From Udeniomyces pyricola (lineage: Eukaryota; Basidiomycota; Tremellomycetes; Cystofilobasidiales; Mrakiaceae): a stretch of 64,000 bases of DNA. Positions 35,618-49,917 of the stretch are shown here, one piece after another. A program made the translations under genes and the position numbers. The notes beneath the pieces were generated by a model that had not been told where the DNA came from, made no database searches, and was given only the letters and a program-made list of their open reading frames with translations. Within the stretch, counting starts at the first letter, position 1, and each line of letters begins with the position of its first letter. The stretch lies in assembly GCA_039545295.1 (NCBI GenBank), contig BCIK01000002.1:2496-66495 (forward strand), written 5' to 3'.

Positions 35618-37121
35618 ATGGCTTCCCGATCCGCCATCCGAACCCTTACTCGAGTCTCCCTCAGGTCCAACGTTCCCTCCCGAACCCTTCCCTCCTCGCT
35701 TCTCGCCGCCAAAAGGGCCTTCTCGGTCTCTCCCCTCAGGGCCGAAGCTCTTCAGAGTGCGCCGCCCTTTTTATTCATCCTTCAACACTCGTTCCCGTCC
35801 TTGACCCTTGCCCCCATCATCTGGCTGCGATTGTACTCACCACGGATATCTTTTTTTTTCTGACATCTCAATCCTCCTCCGACCTGCTGCTGCTGGCTTA
35901 ATCGTTTTCACCCGTTCACGTCTCACGTGCTCTTTCGCCACGCATCTCCTTCCAAGCCAGGCGACGCCGAGCTTGTCAGTGCGCTTGCGCAGGAGGTCCA
36001 ATACGAGAAGGAAACTGCTGAACAGGCCACTCCCGAAAACAAGGAGGACACTCCTGCGGGCTTGGCCAAGAACCTCAAGGAGGACGGATGGTCGGTCAGT
36101 CTTCTGCGCTTCCGCTCCGTCGTGGCTCGGGTAAGCCTAAGCGTCTTTGTATGCTCACAGGTTGCTTCATCTTCTTCAACGCCAGGTCTCGGACAAGAAC
36201 GGTGGTGACGATGTGATTTTCACAAAGAACCTTGACAACGAGGTGTATGTGCCCATTAATTTCGATCTTTACTTTCCTCCATGGACTGTGTTTGAGGCCA
36301 GTCCGCCTTAGCTTATTATTCACATTCAAATCCCTACTTGTCCCTTCTCTGCTTGACAGCATCACTGTCCAGTTCAACATCTCCGATCTTCGTAGCGAGG
36401 AGCAACCGATGGAGGAGGAGGGTGAGGAGGAGATGCAGGAGCCTTCGCAGATCTCGATGGCCACTGTGACTGTTACCAAGGTGCGCTAGATTTTAATTGA
36501 CCGTTCACCTCGCCGAAATAATAGCTAAATGGATATTCCGCTTCGCTTCGCCAGCCTTCCGTCAACTCGCAGGCTCTTCAGTTCGAGTGCTCTCTTTCGG
36601 ATGGCTCATTCCTCATTGACAATGTCAACCTGTACGATGCTAAAATTGCTCTGGAGGAGAATGCTTCCAACGAATACGCCAAGCGAGGACTCTACGCCGG
36701 ACCGCGTGAGTTGCCTACCATCTTTTGCATTCCCTTCCATTTTTGAGGGGTGAGAAGGGGGTGGGGGGAAGTCGGGCTCGTTGCACGAGGCTTGGCTGAC
36801 CAATTGCCTGACAAATCTTGCTGTGGTGTGATCCACCTTCAGAATTCGAGACCCTCGACCCGGCTGTTCAGGACCACTTTGAGAGTTACCTTGAGGCTCG
36901 AGGCATTAACAGCGACCTCGCTGATGCCATCGGTGCTTACCAGACCGCCAAGGAGCAGAAGGTTCGTTTGCTTTTCCTTGTCATATTCTATGTTTCTACT
37001 AGCCCGACCAGATTCTTGCCAAACTGGATCGAAGGTGGCTTTGTACTAACGGGACGTGTCTTTTCCTCTGCAGGAATACGTTGATTGGCTCAGCAACGTT
37101 CACAACTTCATCAAGCAGTAG
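35618..37121 (+). CDS. MAM33: MAM33/p32 mitochondrial acidic matrix protein
   Basis: A member of the p32/gC1qBP/MAM33 family, acidic trimeric proteins of the mitochondrial matrix linked to mitochondrial translation. MASRSAIRTLTRVSLRSNVP is a clear Arg/Ser presequence that continues to AAKRAFSVSPLRAEALQS. Family blocks follow: DAELVSALAQEVQYEKETAE, then VSDKNGGDDVIFTKNLDNEV, ITVQFNISDLRSEEQPMEEE, VNSQALQFECSLSDGSFLID, YAKRGLYAGPEFETLDPAVQ, DHFESYLEARGINSDLADAI and the terminal EYVDWLSNVHNFIKQ. The acidic insert after SDLRSEEQP is typical. About six introns join in frame; the first acceptor is at about 35965, after CCAAGCCAG. Total about 270 residues, normal for the family. Confidence 0.93.
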
Positions 37122-37845
37122 ATGGAGTATGGTTCCAATGTCATTTTATTTCGTGCTACCGCACCTCGCGCACCCCTTACACATATATATCATATCATCA
37201 GCTGGCTGCTTGCTTTGCAAACAACATCATGGCTTGCGTTGACACGTCGCGCGAAACCTTGCTTGAAAGAGAGAGAAACACCTGAAGGAGTGCGTATCAA
37301 ATAGACTTAGATACATGTCACGGGTTGTCATACATGCCACATTCCCATGGAATTCGTGCAGATACGACTATCCATCGCGGAGCTGTTTCGAGTACAATAT
37401 TCCATCACACGAAAAGATGACATATGAACCACCTCAAGTATTCAAGTCGATGCGTAGTACGTCGAGTGGGTAAGCGATTTACGTATTGCCAGGTAGCAAA
37501 CATATGCCACCGAACGAACCATTGTAAGCTCACGCGCGGATGGGATTGTCAACCCATTCAATAGTACAACCTGCCTTGTATAGGGCAGATGATGATTGCC
37601 AAGGCCCTTTTTGTTTGAATCTCGTCTCCTCAGATCTCAGACCTCACCCTACTCTATAGCATCGACGACGATGACCTTGCACCGTTCAACGACAGCGGCA
37701 CAACCCCCCCCCCCCCCCCTTGCGCTTTCCGTTCGATGGTCGACTCGGCCCCTCCCCTACTTCAGCACGCGTCAAACCGCGACTGACACCGCCAGACCAC
37801 AACGTCAATCATCCAGCACTGCTCTCGACATGCTCCACAAAATGT
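37122..37845. other. Convergent MAM33/SmF intergenic region with a C16 tract
   Basis: This 724-bp spacer separates two converging genes. A run of exactly 16 C occupies 37704-37719. Open frames such as 37596-37976 have no recognisable motif and overlap the 3' end of the SmF gene, so I do not call them genes. No canonical terminator can be named. Confidence 0.5.
37704..37719. repeat. C16 homopolymer, intergenic
   Basis: Sixteen consecutive C in the convergent spacer between MAM33 and the SmF gene. Confidence 0.95.
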
Positions 37846-38476
37846 TTAGATATCCATTGCCTCTTCTGGCTTGGGCTGATCCTTGGCCTCGCGGATGTAG
37901 AGAACGTTGTTACATCTGCGCGATCGAGAAGACAAGAAGTAGCAACGATGCGCGACCGAGAAACAGCGGCGAGTGAAGGTGCATCGTCAGCATGATGGAT
38001 CCACGCCCCCCCCCCCCCCCCGCTCCAATCATGCAATCCGGCAAAAACCGCCTGTCGTAGGTTAGAAGATAAGCAAGTGGAAGGCTAGAGATGAGACTGA
38101 CCGGATGAAGACCTCGCCAAGGGCACCGTTGGACTTGTCGTTCTCCCATTCTTCGGTGTTGGCCATCTGAATGTTCATGTACGAGTCGGTGGAGACGAGG
38201 TAGCCCTTGTACTCGAGGCCCCACTTGAGCTTGACGTAGACGACCTTGCCGGTGAGCTCCTGAAGGAATGGCTTAGGGTTAACGGGAGCCTAAAGGCGAT
38301 TGAGGACGATGAATGGGGGACGAGAAGGAAGGAGGAGAGCAGAAGAAGAGTATGAAGCGTGACAGGAGGTGAGGGAGGGGAAATGGTTAGGATGAAGGGT
38401 CAGAAGAGGTTGATGGTGTATATGTATGCGTATGTATGTGTGTGTGGGTGGTGACGAGCGGACGTACGACAGACAT
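37846..38476 (-). CDS. SMX3: Small nuclear ribonucleoprotein F (SmF)
   Basis: The Sm-F core protein of spliceosomal snRNPs, which joins the heptameric ring on U1, U2, U4 and U5 RNA. Exons give MSV (38476-38468) joined to [20 protein letters not shown], then [60 protein letters not shown] and EAMDI. The Sm1 motif ([19 protein letters not shown]) and the Sm2 motif ([10 protein letters not shown]) are intact. The length of about 87 residues is exactly that expected. The second intron carries a run of 16 G on the sense strand (38006-38021). Confidence 0.95.
38006..38021. repeat. C16/G16 homopolymer in an SmF intron
   Basis: Sixteen consecutive C on the forward strand, hence G16 in the SmF pre-mRNA. 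It lies inside the second intron and could form a G-quadruplex with other transcripts or stall polymerase. Confidence 0.95.
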
Positions 38477-38752
38477 GGTTGAGGAAGGGGTCGATGGATC
38501 AGCAGGAGGATGGGGTGGTGTCGGTGGGGAAGACTCAAATGCCGAACGAACTGCAAGACAAAACGAATCGAATTCAAGATGACCATCGCTCATTGGGTTG
38601 ATGGATTCGACTGTAGGAATCGTATACGTCTGTATGATGATGATCCTGCATGCTATCTACACGCATATATCCATCCATGACATCTCACATCCCATCCTCA
38701 TCATCATCATCGTCATCACCATCAAAAACATCATCAACATCATCATCAACAA

Positions 38753-40499
38753 TGGCACAACCCTCATCCAACCTCGCCCTTGTCCCCTCACACGCGGCTC
38801 GATCAAAACTAATCGCCACCAGCCCTATACCGCAAGGGACCTTGATTCTCGCCGCCAACCAGCCCACGTCCAGTGTTCTGCTCCCTGCTTACAAGACTCT
38901 CCGTTGCGATCAGTGTATGCTTCCGTTGAAGCAATCTTCCCAGCTCATCTGCACCGGCTGCAGAGAAGATACCTACTGCTCCACGGGCTGTATGTTACTT
39001 TCCAGCTGCATCATGCGAATCTCTAATCCGTCATAACCTTGACCCATCAGCTGGCCAGACGCGTCAGCATCTCTCACTCACCTAAGAGTCTCTTCACTGC
39101 ATCTCCGTCCAGGTCAAGACGATGCATGGCGCAACCATCACTCCAAACTTTGCAGTCTGCTACCTTCTCTTACACAACGACTGGGTCAGGTACAACTGAG
39201 TGAAGCCGAACATCTCGACGCGGTTCTACTCGCTCGTACGCCACTTCTGCTCACGGTGTTGCTCCTTGATCGGCTACTAGGAAAATGGCCAGACTTCTGA
39301 TCGGTTGCCGTGTCTCTCGATACGTCTCAGGCCTTGTTGTTCAGCACTTTTCTACACCCGAAGCCCGCTCTCTCATTCCAGATGCTTCCCTTGTTCACGT
39401 AGAGGCGAAGAAGACTTCAGCGCTTGCGGAAGCCTTTGCAACCCTTCTTCCTGCGCCAACTCCACTCTCTTCGTCTTCTCGACTTCCATCTATCGTCAGC
39501 TCAATCCTTCCCGGGTACTCCGTAGCATTTCTCGAAGCAATCCTCGCCCGGTTTCAGCGCAACAATCACATCCTTCATGCCAATGACGAGGGTCTTCATC
39601 CGTTTGCCCATGTCGTGCTAACAGAAATCAGCCGGGCGGTCAATCACAGCTGTGTGCCCACTGCCGTGATCTCGCATCGATACAACTACGAAGGAGAGAA
39701 AACAATCGGACTTCGTACCCTGTGTGATCTACAAGAGGGCGACGAGGTGCGTTGCATGTTGCAGACCCTGGACCAGAGCTTAGGCTGGACGAGACTCGGT
39801 TGGAATCTATCTGACCCAGTCCTGCTCCAGATCACCATCCCATATCTTGACCCGCTCTTGCCAACGCCTGTTCGACAAAGGTCACTCGCCCATATATATG
39901 GCTTTGCATGTACATGTTTGCTCTGTACGAGACCTCCGGTCAACCCCTTCAAACCCACGCCTTTGCCGATTCCCTCCGAAGCCCGTCCTTCTCCACCATA
40001 CCCATCTGTCCCGAAGCCTACTCGACCATTGCCTTTCAGCGAAAACCAGATTTCTAAGCTCACGAATGCGTTCGAAGGAGCACATCAAGACGGGCGTTGG
40101 GAAGAGGCTGCTAAGTTGGGCGAACAGGTTCTCAAGGTGTATTGGGGTGGCTACGGAGGCTTCTTCCCAATGATCGGTGTGTACACTCAGTTTGACGTAT
40201 GTGTAAACATGCAGGCATCGCTCTCGACATCATGATGACGATTGATTGTATATGTCATCATACCTATTTGCCATGCAGGTACCCATCTTCTTTCGCTCGC
40301 TCAGATTTCACTTAACAGGGCCATCCTGCTTCCGCTAGGCCATAATCAAGGACAGCAGCTTATCTCTAAGGCCAGCATGTTCGTCTGCTGGGCTCGTCAG
40401 GTCTTAGAGGTCGTCTGGGGACAAGGAAATCACATCGAGGCAGTCTGTGCAGCACTGGAGGACAGGATTCAAGACGAGAAGCGTCTCATGGATCGATGA
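38753..40499 (+). CDS. SMYD-type SET and MYND domain protein
   Basis: A probable lysine methyltransferase of the SMYD type. Start MAQPSSNLALVPSHAARSKL enters a SET-N part (LIATSPIPQGTLILAANQPT), which is split by a MYND zinc finger: CDQCMLPLKQSSQLICTGCR, EDTYCSTG, then CQDDAWRNHHSKLC. The SET-C part carries LTEISRAVNHSCVPTAVISH (the catalytic NHSC-type motif) and GLRTLCDLQEGDEVRC, and RSLAHIYGFACTCLLC forms the post-SET cysteine cluster. A helical C-terminal region follows. I place introns at about 38991-39113, 39238-39331 (donor GTACGC, needed to change frame) and about 40178-40279. An in-frame ATG at 38650 would add a poly-Ser leader encoded by CAT/TCA triplet repeats; I prefer 38753. Confidence 0.85.
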
Positions 40500-40577
40500 T
40501 CATGATTCTTCCCTGATTATGCCCTTTCGCTTAATTTTTTTCCAATGAGTTCTGCACCTACGGCGCTTTCACTATCA

Positions 40578-42174
40578 TCATTGCATCAGCTCCTTATTTA
40601 GTATGTGTCTGCGGACCGAACGGACAAGCGTCTTGATCTCGTCGTCCGTTCGTTCCGAGCTTCCCAACCAGTCAGTGTAAGACCGTCCCTCCCGCGCCCG
40701 AATTTCTTCCTTGAGCGTTCCGATGACGCCTGAGACTTGACCAGGTAGAAGTGACTCCCCGTCTTCTTCCGACCACGCCTGTACCCGAGCAAAGGAGAGG
40801 ATTCGATGAGCCCTGGCCTGAGTAACCATGATGGCAGCCGCACTCTCCGCTTCCTGGGGGCGCGTCAGGTAGGCAGATATGGTAGGGGTTGGTAATGAGA
40901 GCAGGAACTGATAGCTGCTTGGCGCCAGATGCTGAAATGGGGGAGGTGGACGGGCGGCAGACGGGCTCATGAGGGTAAGTTCCGAATCATCTGAGGGTGA
41001 AGGGGAATGGGTAGACGGCGAGGATGATGGAGTCGACAGCTCGAAGAACGCGCCTCCATGAACCTGCAGCCATTGAAGAAGTTTTTGGTATGATGGTAAG
41101 GAGATCTTGCTGCGTTGCTTAGCGTTCATGGGTTTAGATCGAGGTGCGTTGCGAGGCACGATGTCAAGCAGAGGAATCGCCGAGGATGAATCTATCACAG
41201 CCAGCTCTTTAACGGTGTTAAGTTCAAAGACCTTCTCCCAGGCCTTTCTGATGAGACCCCCCTCGACGCCGAGTAGAAACCGGTAGAACTCCTCTGCCGT
41301 TGGGCCGTCGTGATCACCCTTCGCCTCCATAGCTTTCCACCATTTCCAGTCGAGTCCAAGAAGACCGCACACTTGCTCAACGTCCTGGATCAGGACCACG
41401 GAGATAGGAGGAATGGGGATTGTCTTGCTGGTCCCAAATAGGCCAGCATCAGGTGTAGAGAGGGTGTGAACGAGAACGAGAGCCTGTTGTGTCAAGAGAA
41501 TTTCTCGGGCAAATGTGGTCGCCATAGGCTTGGCAAGTAGCAATTGAAGGCCTGAGTATGCAAGAGTGAAGGCTGTGAAGTGGGGTGCGGGTGAGAAGAT
41601 GAGGTCGACTTGAGCGAGATCTTCCGAGGTGGCATGGCGAGCAGGAGCAAAGTTGGCAAAAGGAACGGCAAAGGAGATGCTGCAAATCGTCGGGCAACGG
41701 ACCCGGGGGAAAGAGTATGGATTTTTGAATCAGTCTGTTCTGCTCGTTTAAGATGAAGGGACAAGGCAGACAAAAAAAAAACTGTCTCGACCCTCACATT
41801 GGCCCACTTCTTCGCCAGCAACGAGCTCCTAGCGCGGTCGACCAGCTTGCCGTCCGACCCCCAACGCCGTCCGATGCGTCCAGTTCAGGCTCTCCCTCGA
41901 GCCATCGAATCGATCCCGTTTGAGGTTGTGACCAGTTTTGGATGCCGACAACGATGTCGAGGTCTCCGAAGGATGTCTTGCCGGTGATGAAAGGAGGGTT
42001 AACGAGGTCAGAGGGAGCGAATGAGTTGGGCCGAAAAGGATCTGTTAGAACGGCGTGTGCGAAAGCCTTGAGACGGTCGTAGTCATCTACATCCAGACGA
42101 GAGGTCGATATTCCCGGGATAGCGGATCCTCCCATGGTTGCGGGTAGCAAATGTATCGGGGTGGGAAGTGTCAA
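40578..42174 (-). CDS. Uncharacterised protein with polymerase-beta-type nucleotidyltransferase signature
   Basis: I cannot name this protein, but its first half looks like a DNA polymerase-beta superfamily nucleotidyltransferase. PPFITGKTSFGDLDIVVG has the G....GDLD (DxD) metal-binding pattern. About 70 residues later SEDLAQVDLIFSPAPHFTAF supplies the third acidic residue in the typical hxDhhh strand. The central part is helical (QALVLVHTLSTPDAGLFG; QDVEQVCGLLGLDWKWWKAM; YRFLLGVEGGLIRKAWEKVF). A conserved-looking basic motif RNAPRSKPMNAKQRSKISLP, then YQKLLQWLQ, follows, and the C-terminus is helical (RTDDEIKTLVRSVRRHILNK). One intron (about 41693-41793) joins RRSGP(I)|ISFAVPFANF. The start is 42174 or 42135. 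It ends 78 bp from the converging SMYD gene. An ACGCGT box lies upstream at 42259. Confidence 0.7.
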
Positions 42175-42473
42175 GAGGATGCTAGATGATTCGTCGAAAT
42201 GCGCGAGGTCAGTCGCGTCGCGTGCCGCGTCGAATTGGAAATCTTCGGATCATGCATGACGCGTCGTGGACATTCAACACGTACGTGCTGACATGGTTTA
42301 ATCATGAGGATATGCACAATTTGGCTATTGTTCTATATTGCATGTCAATGGGACCGTGAAATTGTGGACATCATTGTTCTCTGAACGATTTTACATCCTT
42401 GATCTTCCTCAACTCTCCTTCGCTCAATATTCATCCATCGCGCAACACCACATGACTTCCATTCAATCGCAGA
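42175..42473. other. Spacer between the nucleotidyltransferase-like gene and RIX7
   Basis: About 300 bp upstream of the nucleotidyltransferase-like gene and downstream of RIX7, both on the minus strand. It contains GTCGCGTCGCGTGCCGCGTCG at about 42215 and ACGCGT at 42259, then AT-rich sequence. No gene was seen. Confidence 0.45.
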
Positions 42474-45398
<2,925 letters not shown>

Positions 45399-45865
45399 GG
45401 CGACGAGCTAGGTAATGATGGTCCGATATCCCAAGGATATTTGACGCTTGACCTGGTTTGACGGGGAAACCCAAGGAAGGCTGACAGGGATCGGATTTGG
45501 TGGTTTACACTATCCAGCACGAACTTGCCTGGCCACGGAGTTGTTGCGGGAAACTTGGAATTTCGCTCACACCCATCATGTCCGGGTTAGTAACTGCATC
45601 GAGCAGAGTCACAATTCACACAAGTCTAGGAATTCTGGAAGTCTATACTCGTATATATAGATAGAGAGAGGAGGTAACTCATGAATGATAAAAACAATAA
45701 CAGTTGCATCATATCAGCGTGTGTATATGTGTGCGTGGATGTTTTTTTTTTCTTCTTTTTTTTCTTTCTTTTTACACATTTTTCTCGTCTGTACACCGTT
45801 CTTTCCATGCGCGTTCGTTCTCGTATAACTCTATCGTCCGCCGTTTGACATATGTCATCATTCTA
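45399..45865. other. Spacer between RIX7 and the EngB-like gene, T-rich
   Basis: Co-directional minus-strand genes flank this 467-bp stretch. It contains a T-rich run with few interruptions (about 45739-45776) that reads as A-rich on the gene sense strand, just 3' of the EngB-like stop, and a short ATAGAGAGAG/TATATATAGAT patch near 45655. No gene was seen. Confidence 0.5.
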
Positions 45866-47753
45866 TCAACGCTTGCCACGAGGTTTCTCGCTAGGCTTCT
45901 TGCTCTTGCGAACCTTGTTCGGCGGTCGCTTTCCCCCTCGCCCATATTCTTGGATCTCCTCCTCCCCTTGCTTCCCCATGAATTCCCACACATCAGCCAG
46001 CCGCGGGACTGAGGCACGGGCCGTCTTGATTCCCAACTGTGCCTCCTCCCTGTCCAACTCGAGCATAGCTTCCTCCTGGGCTCTCAACGCGGCCACATTC
46101 CCCATCGCCTTCCTTGCCTCCATCTTGGTCATGTTTGACAGCGGCGACGCATGTACACCGAAACGATCTGGAGGTTGTGACGTGAGACCATAATCCAACG
46201 GAGTCACCTCGTCTCGTTGTTCGCGTATCGATTTGGGCGTCCTGAATTGGAGCCCGGCAAGAAGGCTCTCTTGGGGGGGACGTTTCTGGCCTCGTTTCTT
46301 TAAGCCCTGGATAGCGGTAGCTTCGAGCTGATCAAGAATGACGCCTCGAACAGCATCGAGGGTCTGACGCAGACAAACAAGCGATTGACATGACCGAAGG
46401 ACCAAGGTGATGTCAGCTTACTATCAAAAGTGTTCTTGGTTGTGTTTCTTGTCCGTATAACATGCACGAGAACTTCACCTACTGACCTGATCGCGGAACA
46501 CCCAGCCTTTTTTGACCGAGACGCACATCCCCGGCCACGTCTTTCCCCTGGTGAGCTTGGCTACGAAGGCGTCGTTTTCTGATTCCTCCTGCATCCTGTC
46601 TTGCTCGTCCTCGGCAGCGATATCGCGAGCCGCCTTGATTCTCAAGTTGAGAACACGTTTCCTTTCTACCATCTCGCTGATGTTGCAGATGTCCGATTTG
46701 GTGAAAATGGGTAGGACATTGACTGAAGGTGGTAAGGTAGCAAGGAAGAGTTCGTCTGATGGAGCGAGGTCGTGGCCGAGAACGTAAAGCACAACGACGA
46801 GTGAGGGCGGGGTAGGTGGATGCTGGGTCACATAGTCTGAGATGAAAGAGAGGTGAATGCAGGTCAGGACGAAGTCAGAGACGAGCTGAGCATCAGAGTT
46901 GGCTCATGTTCGGTACGATGCGAATCGGTCAGAGGTTACTAACAATCAAACAGAGCTCCCCACTCGGGCCGGCCCTTGGGCCCGTATCCAGGCGCGTCGA
47001 CGAGAATGAATTGGTTAGGGACCTCGAAGAAGTTGAGCATCTTGGTGTGACCCTGTGAATTAGTGAGAGAGAAGGTGAGAGTGAGCTCCCTTTTGTACCA
47101 TTGAGCTTACCCCACTAGAAAGGATATTCGAGGACCACGAGGGTTGACGAACCGTCTTGCTCGAGGTTCTGACAAGTTTGTCAGATGAAAGCAAGGCGTT
47201 AATCAACGAAGACTTTCCCGTGTTGGATTGGCCGGCAAAGACGACCTCTTTTCTTTGTGGAACCAGGACGAACGTCATCAGCTAAGCGTCGGGTTGTGCG
47301 TTATCAAAGCCTGGGGTCGGAAGCTGCGGCTGAAGGCCAAAGTTGGGTCGAACCAGTCTTTGGCTCACCTTGCAGAGATCCTTTTTTTGGTAGGCTTGCT
47401 ATCGAAGCTGCACTAATGGTAAATTTGGCACCCATGAAGCTCGGAGCGTGCTGTAGCTGATCGGTTTCGTGAGGGAAGACACGCTCTCCAAGTTCGCTTA
47501 CAATCGAGGCGGTCTTGGACGAAGGGCGGAACTGGTTGGCCGGATAATGAACTTGTAGCGGCGATCCGATCTCGAGCTCGGATCTAGTTGGTGCGAGAGC
47601 TGGAGGTGGAGCGAGCTTCTTCTTGTAAGGCGTTGAGGTACCGGGAGCGGGGATGACAGTGAAGAAGCTAGGAGGGGAGGAGTGGATGGTTCGCAGAGGT
47701 ATGAGGCGTAGAGAGCACGAAGGCAGGCAGGCATGGCGCGTCGAGGAAATCAT
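45866..47753 (-). CDS. MRX8: Mitochondrial EngB/YihA-type GTPase (MRX8-like)
   Basis: A TrmE-Era-EngB superfamily GTPase of the EngB branch, whose mitochondrial members support ribosome assembly or translation. The start MISSTRHACLPSCSLRLIPL gives a Ser/Arg presequence. The GTPase core shows G1 KEVVFAGQSNTGKSSLINAL, LVRTSSKTVRQ leading to the G2 region, PGHTKMLNFFEVPNQFILVD ending in G3 DAPGYGPKG, then SLVVVLYVLGHDLAPSDELF and G4 VLPIFTKSDICN. A C-terminal extension of about 200 residues is lysine- and arginine-rich (GLKKRGQKRPPQESLLAG; GGKRPPNKVRKSKKPSEKPR GKR at the end), as expected for an rRNA-contacting protein. Introns include one at about 46379-46490 splitting VFRDQ from TLDAVRG. S. 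cerevisiae Mrx8 is the likely counterpart by family and targeting. Confidence 0.87.
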
Positions 47754-48090
47754 TTTGTCCAGCGTAGGTCCGAGCGTTCCGAGGGACTAGAGGAAAGGAA
47801 AGGAGGAAGATGGGTACTGGGTGGTGACTGGTCGCTGGTCGTTATGGTGTATGTGGAGCGGAACTTGAGAGTCAGCTGATAGTTATTCCAGCAACCCAGT
47901 TAGAACACGTGTACAAATTGATATACATACGGGTAATTTGGGGTAACACGTCGAAGCTATGTGTGGAAAGCTAAGCTCAGCGCGCATAGCAGCATCGATC
48001 AAGTACTACTGCATACATATAAATATATATGTATAATATGATCGAATGAGGGTATTATCTTATTATTTAACAAATATAGCATGTACACAT

Positions 48091-48139
<49 letters not shown>

Positions 48140-48463
48140 GCATAGTCGAGCAGCCACAGCCCTTTAGTTCATTGCTTTCTTTATAACCAGCCAGCGTCTT
48201 GGCAAACTTCATCGCCAACACGTCACATATCAGGGAAGCAACAAACATGACGTGGGCTAGCTGGCAGCAGGTTTCAAACGGCCATGTATCGTCCTTGCCG
48301 TACAACCTGACCACCTCCACCCTCGGACTTGTTTCTCCTTCTCGAGCATCTATGCCTGCATCCCTTGCTTGATCCTACTGGGCCAGAGCCTGAGTTCCTC
48401 TGTCCGCCCCCTCTACTGTAGATCAGACAACCTGATGCTGAGCCAACTGTCCCCACAGCATGC
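47754..48463. other. Spacer with (CA)n(TA)n microsatellite
   Basis: A 710-bp non-coding stretch upstream of the EngB-like gene and downstream of bL32m. The AC/AT microsatellite is listed separately. An ORF at 48063-48320 on the minus strand is largely translated microsatellite and I do not accept it. Confidence 0.55.
48084..48136. repeat. (AC)n(AT)n compound microsatellite
   Basis: About eight AC units run into about fifteen AT units. It lies in intergenic DNA. Confidence 0.95.
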
Positions 48464-49453
48464 CTAGTACGCACGATCCTTGTTTCGCTTCGACCACTCG
48501 AGTTCGAACGGTGGAATCGAAACTTCCTTAGTTTCGAGGTCGAGCTCGTTCTTGCGGGATTCGTCAGTTTGGTAGTGGTTTCGAGCGAAGGCCATCCTGT
48601 CCTTCTCGGCGGCGAGGAACTTTTCGTGCTCGACCTTCTCCTCCTCGACGAGCGCAATTCGTCGGTTCTCGGCCTCCTGGAGCGAAGCAAAAGCCTCCGC
48701 CTGGGATGCTTTCTCCTGTTCTGGGATCGAAGTCCATGGCGCTCGGATCGAGTGGAGAGGGGTCTTGTCCAACATGAGTCGAATCCTCTTTTCGGTATTG
48801 AATGCTTGTCGAATCTCCGAGAGACAGTAAGGGCAGATCTGCAAGGCCATCTTGGCTTTACCACAGGCGGGACAATGCTCGATGTCTACAACCAACCAAC
48901 AGAGGACCAGAGAGAAACAGTAATAGTTCATGAGCGGATTGTCAGCAAAGGCAAAGAAGCGCTGAGACTGTTCTCGCGCGCGGTGTTCGATCCGAGCCAG
49001 GGTGATAAAACGCCAACGTTGACAGCTAGGCAAGGGTTCGATCTGTTAAGGGGAATGATCAAGAAAGAGCATGCGAGACTGACTGTGCTTGTTCTTGGGA
49101 CCCTTGCCTACAGCCCTCAACCTCTTCTTGCGGTGGGTCGTCTTCTTCTTCGGGACGGCGAGGACGATTGGGGGGAACATGTCCCAGAGGCCGCGGAGGG
49201 TTTCGAGAAGGGTTGGTTGACGGGAACCACCCGTGAGCGGGTTCTTTGGTGGAGGAGTCGAGGACTTTTGGGGCAGGCTAGAACTTGGGGGAAGGGTCTG
49301 GTTTGGGGCCGGGGCGGAATCGAGGGATGGACTTGGGAGGAAAGGGAACGAGGGAAGAGAGAGAGCGGAGAAGATGGAGACAGCCGAACTGGCGACAAGA
49401 CGAGAGGAGGATGGGAATGTGGAAGGATTGCGGAGGGAGACTGTAGCGGCCAT
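48464..49453 (-). CDS. MRPL32: Mitochondrial large ribosomal subunit protein bL32m
   Basis: bL32 of the mitochondrial ribosome, matured from a precursor by the m-AAA protease in yeast. The start MAATVSLRNPSTFPSSSRLV provides a long presequence (about 100 residues). The bL32 core is VLAVPKKKTTHRKKRLRAVG, then KGPKNKHS joined over an intron (about 48886-49064) to DIEHCPACGKAKMALQICPY CLSEI, where CPACG and CPYC form the zinc-binding pair. A C-terminal extension of about 120 residues, helical and charged (KVEHEKFLAAEKDRMAFARN), ends in RNKDRAY. The extension is longer than in bacterial L32 but similar tails occur in fungal bL32m. Confidence 0.93.
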
Positions 49454-49917
49454 GATGGATGCGATTGAGGAGGGAATTACTGGGATGTGGAAGCCGAGAG
49501 CTGGATGGGATTGAGAAGGGGGTCACCGGTCAGGCTGGAGCGGGTGGTGAGAGCTTAATGAGGGCGGTTGAAAGAGGATGGATGGTCTTTGGCTGGTGCG
49601 ACTTGTCGTGCGTGACGAGCGCGACGGGGAGTTTGAGGATGTGTGGTGCGTGACAGGAAAAGAGTAACGGGTGACGGATGACGCGATGATGGGTGGTGCA
49701 TGGTGAGCAACTCGAGCATTACTCTTGGATTGATGATGACTGGACTTGACTGGACATATTGCGTATATATAATTTACATACATATAATTTACATCAATAA
49801 ATACAATACCTCTCTCTCTCTTCCTCTCTCCCTTCTGTCTCTTCCATCTCTCATCTCTCTCCCACAGCTCCCAACTACAACATCTCTTCAACCTCCCTCA
49901 TTCTATCATCCATCACC
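49454..49917. promoter_or_regulatory. Divergent bL32m/Mn-SOD intergenic region
   Basis: A 464-bp spacer containing both promoters. On the SOD side it ends with ATATAATTTACATACATATAATTTACATC at about 49765 (two copies of ATATAATTTACAT) followed by a CTCTCTCTCT-rich leader that reaches the SOD ATG. Confidence 0.5.

Noticed and set aside
30524..37121. Possible mitochondrial gene cluster (ISA1, MAM33)
   Set aside because: The genes are separately transcribed and RAD52 lies between them on the other strand; co-location looks like chance.
37596..37976. 126-residue plus-strand ORF with C16 tract
   Set aside because: Runs into the SmF 3' exon on the opposite strand and contains a homopolymer; no protein character.
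48569..49468. 299-residue plus-strand ORF
   Set aside because: Antisense to bL32m, where zinc-binding CPxC motifs and a mitochondrial presequence are read on the other strand.
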